From an uncultured Flavobacteriaceae bacterium (GTDB lineage: Bacteria; Bacteroidota; Bacteroidia; Flavobacteriales; Flavobacteriaceae), in contig CANMFO010000001.1 in assembly GCA_947497245.1 (NCBI GenBank), positions 1,054,001-1,118,000 on the forward strand: 64,000 bases of DNA, read 5' to 3'. Below the pieces are notes generated by a model that was given only the letters and a program-made list of their open reading frames with translations, did not search any database and was not told the DNA's origin. The position numbers were made by a program, and so were the translations under genes. This document shows, one piece after another, positions 59,191 to 64,000 of the stretch; position 1 is the stretch's first letter, and each line of letters starts with the position of its first letter.

Positions 59191-61980
59191 CTAGTTCTTG
59201 ATATCTGTTTCAGTGTCCCTTACAGCCGGGATTTTGGGATTTCCGTCCGCATCTATTTCAATAATCGCGTCAAATCCAAGCTCATCCAATTTGCTGGCTA
59301 TCTTCGCCCTGTCCCCTACCATAAACCAATTGATTTCTCCTGGCCGCACCACTTGTTTGCTCACATTTTGCACCTCGTCCATTGAAAGGTTTCGGACATT
59401 GCTGTCGTATTTTTGGTAATAATCGTCCGGAAGGCCGTAGTTTACCAGATTGGCCACCGAACCATTTACCGAGGCGTTGGTTTCCCACTGTCCGGGAAGG
59501 CTCAGTATTTGATTTGTCTTCACTTTTTCCACTTCTTCGCCGGTGGCGGGCCTGCTGCCCACGAATTCGGAAACTTCTTTTCGGATTTCGGTAACGGATT
59601 CGGCCGATTTATCGGTCTGTACCGAGGTGTACACGAGAAAGGGCCGCTCTCTTTTTGTGTTCAGCACAAGGCCGCCGGCCCCATAGGACCAATGCTTGTC
59701 CTCCCGTAGGTTCATATTGATCCTGGAGGTGAAATCCCCACCTAGAATACTGGTCATTTGCTCAAGGGCTATTTCTGAGACGTCTCCGTACTTTTCGGTC
59801 AAATGCCCGGCGATGATTATCGATTGTTGCGATTCGGGCCTGTCCATTAAGTACAAGGTGTTTTTTGAATTTACATTCGGTTTGTTGAAGGTAATGGTCG
59901 GTACGTCCTTCTTTTTCCACTTTCCCAGTGATTTTTGCAATTTTGCCTTGAGGTCCTTCATTTCAACATCTCCCGTGACCACCAAGGTAGCGTTGTTCGG
60001 CCGTATCCAGGTGGAATAAAACTTGATGACGTCCTCCCGTGTCAATTTTTCCACAGTTTCCTCGTAGCCCGTACCGGTGAACGGGTTGCTATAGGGATGC
60101 CCCTCCCCGTACAGATACCTGTTCATAACACGCAATGCCATGGAAAAAGGCTGGGATTTCTCGTTTTTGATGTTGTTGATCTGTTCGGTTTTCAAACGAT
60201 CGAACTCGTTTTGTGGAAAGGAAGGGTTCAACAGTACGTCGGCAAAAACGTCGATACTGGCATCCAAGCTTTGCTTTAGGGTATTGAGATAAATATTGGA
60301 ATTGTCCTGGCTTGAAAACGTATTCAGGTTTGCCCCCAAGAGCTGCAATTTCTCGTTGATCTCCAGGGAAGTCATCTTTTTGGTGCCCTCGTCCAAAAGG
60401 TTCATGGCCAGTGCGGCAGTACCGGGACTTGACAAATAATCTGTTTTGTACCCCGCGTTCACCATAAGGTTCATAACAATGGTAGGTACCCCTTTTCTTT
60501 TGGCCAGCACGATATTGAGTCCGTTGGAAAGTTTTTCCCGTTCCAGTTTCGGAAATTTGGAACTCTTGGGAGTTCCAAGTGCGGGAAGTTTTGAACGGTC
60601 CACGGACGATTTTTCCACGGTGTACTCCGGAAATGGGTTGCATACCAGCACGTGCTTCCCCTTGGTAAGCCATTTTTGTGCAGTGGCCTTTATATCCGCC
60701 GCTGTGGCATCCTCTACATACTTTAGAACCGTTTTGTAGTAAGAGGCATCCCCGAAATAGGTCTCATTGGAAGCCAATATGTCCGAGACACCACCAAAAC
60801 CGCCAATGCGCTCCAAGCCTTTGATAAATCCTGCAAAGTATGCCGCTTTGACCCGTTTCAATTCTGCCTCGGTGGGGCCTTCATTTGCCAATTTGGCAAT
60901 TTCCGATTCCAATATGGTCCTTACACCTTCGGGGTCCGCACCGGGTTTGACATTGGCCCAGGTTATAAACCTGCTCGCAATTTCGCTCGATGCTTGGTAC
61001 GACACCACCGAGCTCGCCGTTTGGTCTTCATAGACCAAACGCTTATAAAGTCGGGAATTTTTTCCACTGGTAAGAATGGACGAGATCAAATCGAAATGAA
61101 TATCTTCCTGGGCCCCGAATTGTGGGGTGTTCCATGCGAACAATATCCTAGTCTCCGGAACCCTGTCCTCATATACCTGATACGTATCCCCATTATGGAC
61201 CGGAATATTCACTTCGGGCCTAACAATGGTGGGTCCGGCGGGAATATCACCGAAATACTTTAAAACCTTCCTGTAAACGTCCTGCGGTTCAATGTCCCCG
61301 GCAACGGCAACAACCGCATTGGCCGCGCCGTAGTAGGATTTAAACCACTCCTGGACATCTTCCAAGGAAGCGGCGTTCAAATCCTCCATTTCACCAATGA
61401 CGGTCCACGAATAAGGGTGGCCCTTGGGGTACATCGCCTTTGTCAGCAAAGATCCCTGTCTGCCATAGGGCTGGTTCTCGCCCTGCCGCTTTTCGTTTTG
61501 AACGACTCCCCGCTGCTCATCCAATCGCTCCTGATCCACGGCGCCCAACAAATGGCCCATCCGATCGGATTCCAAGAACAGCACCTGATCCAATGCGGAA
61601 ACCGGAACATTCTGAAAATAGTTGGTGCGGTCCGAATTGGTGGTACCGTTCAAATCGGTGCCCCCAATGCGTTCCAAAGCTTGGAAATAATCGTCGTTGA
61701 AATTTTCACTTCCATTGAACATCAGGTGTTCGAACAAATGGGCAAAACCACTTTTTCCAGGTTTTTCATTTTTGGACCCGACATGGTACCATACATTGAC
61801 CGCCACTATAGGGGCCTTATGATCCTCGTGTACCAAAAGTGTCAATCCATTGGGAAGTACAAAGCGCTCGTGGGGGATATCGATCTGGTCCGCTTTAAAT
61901 TCAAAGTTTTGTGATTCCTGTGCAAATTGCGGCTGTGCCAGTAAAAACATAGCGCAACATGCGAGTGTAAATTTTTTCAT
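59191..61980 (-). CDS. M16-family zinc metallopeptidase, two-domain
   Basis: A 929-residue exported protein (signal MKKFTLACCAMFLLAQPQFA). The N-terminal half has the inverted zinc motif HLFEH at 81-85 and a downstream Glu-rich helix (LDEQRGVVQNEKR); the C-terminal half, a second M16 domain (ILAKRKGVPTIVMNLMV), lacks it, as usual. It works as a clamshell that degrades peptides in the periplasm. A promoter lies at 62015-62045. Confidence 0.95.
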   Translation of the reverse strand: MKKFTLACCAMFLLAQPQFAQESQNFEFKADQIDIPHERFVLPNGLTLLVHEDHKAPIVAVNVWYHVGSKNEKPGKSGFAHLFEHLMFNGSENFNDDYFQALERIGGTDLNGTTNSDRTNYFQNVPVSALDQVLFLESDRMGHLLGAVDQERLDEQRGVVQNEKRQGENQPYGRQGSLLTKAMYPKGHPYSWTVIGEMEDLNAASLEDVQEWFKSYYGAANAVVAVAGDIEPQDVYRKVLKYFGDIPAGPTIVRPEVNIPVHNGDTYQVYEDRVPETRILFAWNTPQFGAQEDIHFDLISSILTSGKNSRLYKRLVYEDQTASSVVSYQASSEIASRFITWANVKPGADPEGVRTILESEIAKLANEGPTEAELKRVKAAYFAGFIKGLERIGGFGGVSDILASNETYFGDASYYKTVLKYVEDATAADIKATAQKWLTKGKHVLVCNPFPEYTVEKSSVDRSKLPALGTPKSSKFPKLEREKLSNGLNIVLAKRKGVPTIVMNLMVNAGYKTDYLSSPGTAALAMNLLDEGTKKMTSLEINEKLQLLGANLNTFSSQDNSNIYLNTLKQSLDASIDVFADVLLNPSFPQNEFDRLKTEQINNIKNEKSQPFSMALRVMNRYLYGEGHPYSNPFTGTGYEETVEKLTREDVIKFYSTWIRPNNATLVVTGDVEMKDLKAKLQKSLGKWKKKDVPTITFNKPNVNSKNTLYLMDRPESQQSIIIAGHLTEKYGDVSEIALEQMTSILGGDFTSRINMNLREDKHWSYGAGGLVLNTKRERPFLVYTSVQTDKSAESVTEIRKEVSEFVGSRPATGEEVEKVKTNQILSLPGQWETNASVNGSVANLVNYGLPDDYYQKYDSNVRNLSMDEVQNVSKQVVRPGEINWFMVGDRAKIASKLDELGFDAIIEIDADGNPKIPAVRDTETDIKN

Positions 61981-62014
61981 GATTGATGATTTGTATTTTT
62001 ATTAATGTAATCTG

Positions 62015-62045
62015 TAAATATAACATTTAGAACGTTTATTTACAA
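62015..62045 (-). promoter_or_regulatory. Predicted promoter of the M16 peptidase gene
   Basis: On the minus strand: TTG, 20 nt, TATATTTA, one mismatch from TAnnTTTG, with the ATG 34 bp further on. Confidence 0.4.
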
Positions 62046-62167
62046 TAATATAACAAGAAGCATTTTGGTTAAATAGTGCTTTTGCATTTGTATCGGCTTT
62101 TCGTTTTTTACATCGGTTCTATTGTAGTAAGTTTAAATTCTGAAAACGGTCCATTAGAGTTGTCGGT

Positions 62168-64000
62168 ATGAAAACAGTATTAAAAGAGCATTATCATCTT
62201 TTCCCTTGTACACTTACCCCTTTGGAAGGCTATGACAGCACCAATTATAAGGTGGAATGTGAAAAAGGAACTTTTGTTCTCAAACAATATGCATTTTCGG
62301 AGGAAACCCATGCGCTCCTGGATTCGGAAAACAAACTTTTGAAAAAATTGGGAACGCAAAAGGAAGGTGATTTTCCAATGGCCATACCTTCCGCAAAGGG
62401 GGAATACCTAGTTCGATCCGATGATTTCATATACCGCTTGTTGACCTATGTAAAAGGGGATTTCCTCGGAGATGTGGAACATACCCCACTGTTGCTCCGT
62501 TCCTTCGGTATTTTCCTTGGAAAAATGGATAGGGAAACTTTCGGACACTACGATGCGGCCATTACCGCCCAGGAAACACAATGGGATTTGAAGCATTTCA
62601 AACGGAACCATCAATACCTGCGGTATATTCCAGATCCTCGGGACCGAAGCTTGGTCGATTATTTCTTTCTACAATTTGATGAAAATGTATATCCCGTCCA
62701 ACATCTCCTCAGAAAAGGAATCATTCACAACGATGCCAATGACTGGAACGTACTCACACAAGATGGAAAGGTATCCGGCATAATCGATTTTGGGGATATG
62801 TGCCACTCCTGGCTCATTAACGAATTGGCCATTGCCATTACCTATGTCATGATGGGCAAGGACGATCCCCTTCAAATTGCCGCTGAGGTCATCAAGGGGT
62901 ATCGGGAGGTCTTTCCCCTGGAACAGGTCGAACTCGATCTGCTCTACTATTTGGTGGCGGCAAGATTGTGTACCAGTGTTTGCAATTCGGCCTTTGCCAA
63001 AACACTGAAACCCGATTCGGAATACATCACCATCAGCGAAAAACCGGCTTGGAACCTATTGCATAAATGGCTGTCGATCAGCCCGATAAAAGCAAAGGAT
63101 GCGTTCAGAAAGGCCGCCGACCTTCCCCCAAGTCCCAAAACCGTCATGGAACATCAGCTCCAAAGAAGAAAGGAGCATTTGAGCGGTGCCCTTTCATTGA
63201 GCTACGACCACCCCTTCGAGATGGAGCGGTCCGCATTCCAATATATGTACGATGCGCGCGGAAATACCATTTTGGATGCCTACAACAACATTATGCTGGC
63301 CGGACACTCCCATCCCAGGGTAGTACGTGCGGGACAGCGGGCCTTGGCCAAATTAAACACCAATACCCGTTATGTCTACGATGCGATCTTGGACTATAGC
63401 GAACAGTTGTTGTCCAAATTTCCCGCTTCCCTCAACAAAGTGTTTTTTGTCAATTCGGGCAGTGCGGCCACGGATCTGGCCGTTCGAATGGCGCTGACCC
63501 ACACCCAGCGGAAAAAGGTGATGGCGCTCGAACATGGGTATCACGGCAACACACAACTTGGCATTGATATCAGCCATTACAAATACAGCCATAAGGGCGG
63601 TACGGGCAAAAGGGACTTTGTCCTACAGATCCCGATGCCCAATGCTTTTGGTTCCGGTTTCAGTGATGATGGGTCGGCTGGGGGCCATTTTGCCAAAGGC
63701 GTCCTAAACCAGGTCAATGCACATACTCAGGAAATCGGGGCCTTCATTGCCGAGCCGATTGTAGGCTGCGGCGGACAGGTGCCCTTGGCCCAGGGGTATT
63801 TGAAAACGGTGTACCCGCACATCCGGGCCCAGGGGGGCATTTGTATCAGCGATGAGGTACAGGTCGGTTTTGGACGCCTGGGCGATTATTTCTGGGGGTT
63901 CGAAATGCACGGTGTCGTTCCGGACATGGTCATCCTGGGAAAACCCATGGGCAATGGACATCCGATCGGTGCGGTAGTGACCACTGCCGAAATAGCAAAA
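62168..64000 (+). CDS. Kinase-aminotransferase fusion (APH plus class III PLP enzyme), partial at the right edge
   Basis: At least 611 residues; the C-terminus lies outside the window. Residues 1 to about 300: an aminoglycoside/choline-kinase fold with the catalytic loop HNDANDWN (Asp189) and the metal-binding GIIDFGDM. From about 335 comes a class III aminotransferase-fold domain: [49 protein letters not shown] and the PLP lysine in [10 protein letters not shown]. The GNGHP form resembles AGXT2L phospholyases, which act on phosphoethanolamine or phosphohydroxylysine. The bacterial fusion of kinase and phospholyase suggests phosphorylation of an amino alcohol followed by loss of phosphate and ammonia. 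The substrate is not known. Confidence 0.88.
   Translation, partial: MKTVLKEHYHLFPCTLTPLEGYDSTNYKVECEKGTFVLKQYAFSEETHALLDSENKLLKKLGTQKEGDFPMAIPSAKGEYLVRSDDFIYRLLTYVKGDFLGDVEHTPLLLRSFGIFLGKMDRETFGHYDAAITAQETQWDLKHFKRNHQYLRYIPDPRDRSLVDYFFLQFDENVYPVQHLLRKGIIHNDANDWNVLTQDGKVSGIIDFGDMCHSWLINELAIAITYVMMGKDDPLQIAAEVIKGYREVFPLEQVELDLLYYLVAARLCTSVCNSAFAKTLKPDSEYITISEKPAWNLLHKWLSISPIKAKDAFRKAADLPPSPKTVMEHQLQRRKEHLSGALSLSYDHPFEMERSAFQYMYDARGNTILDAYNNIMLAGHSHPRVVRAGQRALAKLNTNTRYVYDAILDYSEQLLSKFPASLNKVFFVNSGSAATDLAVRMALTHTQRKKVMALEHGYHGNTQLGIDISHYKYSHKGGTGKRDFVLQIPMPNAFGSGFSDDGSAGGHFAKGVLNQVNAHTQEIGAFIAEPIVGCGGQVPLAQGYLKTVYPHIRAQGGICISDEVQVGFGRLGDYFWGFEMHGVVPDMVILGKPMGNGHPIGAVVTTAEIAK

Overview
The window is a gene-dense stretch of a marine-type Flavobacteriaceae chromosome (Bacteroidota), with GC content by eye somewhat below half. 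The assignment rests on family content: DUF4369/TlpA reductases, SusC-like plug sequence, OmpA and lipocalin lipoproteins, fused alpha-keto acid dehydrogenase E1 proteins, MutS2 without Smr, and a double-glycine peptide with the flavobacterial 'LSRAEQKEISGG' leader. It also rests on promoters: several starts are preceded by TAnnTTTG -7 boxes, some with TTG about 19-20 nt upstream, and Shine-Dalgarno sites are mostly weak. I saw no rRNA, tRNA, insertion sequence, CRISPR array or prophage.

Left part (1-12.3 kb): a minus-strand operon for a small polyketide or phenolic lipid (FAD oxidoreductase, methyltransferase, type III polyketide synthase, SDR cut by the window edge). A lipocalin/OmpA lipoprotein pair and a fused branched-chain keto acid dehydrogenase E1 follow. 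On the plus strand are a 2-oxoglutarate oxygenase, an outer-membrane protein, a SUI1-like factor, a DUF1835 protein, a nucleoside phosphorylase and a signal-less NMT1-like binding protein.

Middle part (12.3-33 kb): ung and a Smr-less mutS2, then an accessory section with an unknown lipoprotein, a cholesterol-dependent-cytolysin-like lipoprotein whose C-terminus looks like a small beta-propeller, and a divergent TPR/HTH membrane regulator. Their shared intergenic region carries a perfect palindrome and repeated ATGGACA words. Next come a DCC protein, a TPR-CPBP membrane protease and a MuiA/DUF4139 protein with a SusC-type regulatory and plug segment inserted. An operon of ATP-grasp ligase, N-formylglutamate amidohydrolase and QEGLA (DUF1704, MATCAP-like) metallopeptidase follows, then a dicarboxylate symporter and aroC.

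Right part (32.4-64 kb): mostly housekeeping and envelope genes: an LpxH-like phosphoesterase, a large FAD/Fe-S oxidase, TlpA, rhomboid, an LpxL-like acyltransferase, a sterol-desaturase-family hydroxylase, glmM, ACP phosphodiesterase and ggt. A decayed FAD oxidoreductase pseudogene and an orphan Cys-rich double-glycine peptide follow. A probable DNA-damage locus comes next: a LexA-like self-cleaving repressor facing a DUF4130 repair protein across three perfect 12-bp repeats, then uvrA. The window ends with a LOG protein, an M1-peptidase-like protein that has lost HExxH and is fused to a barrel, a second fused E1, an M16 peptidase and a kinase-aminotransferase fusion cut by the right edge.

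The best candidates for something new are the cytolysin with its regulator and palindrome, the six-cysteine peptide, the MuiA-plug chimera and the ATP-grasp/amidohydrolase/QEGLA operon. All functional statements come from reading motifs; no database search was possible.
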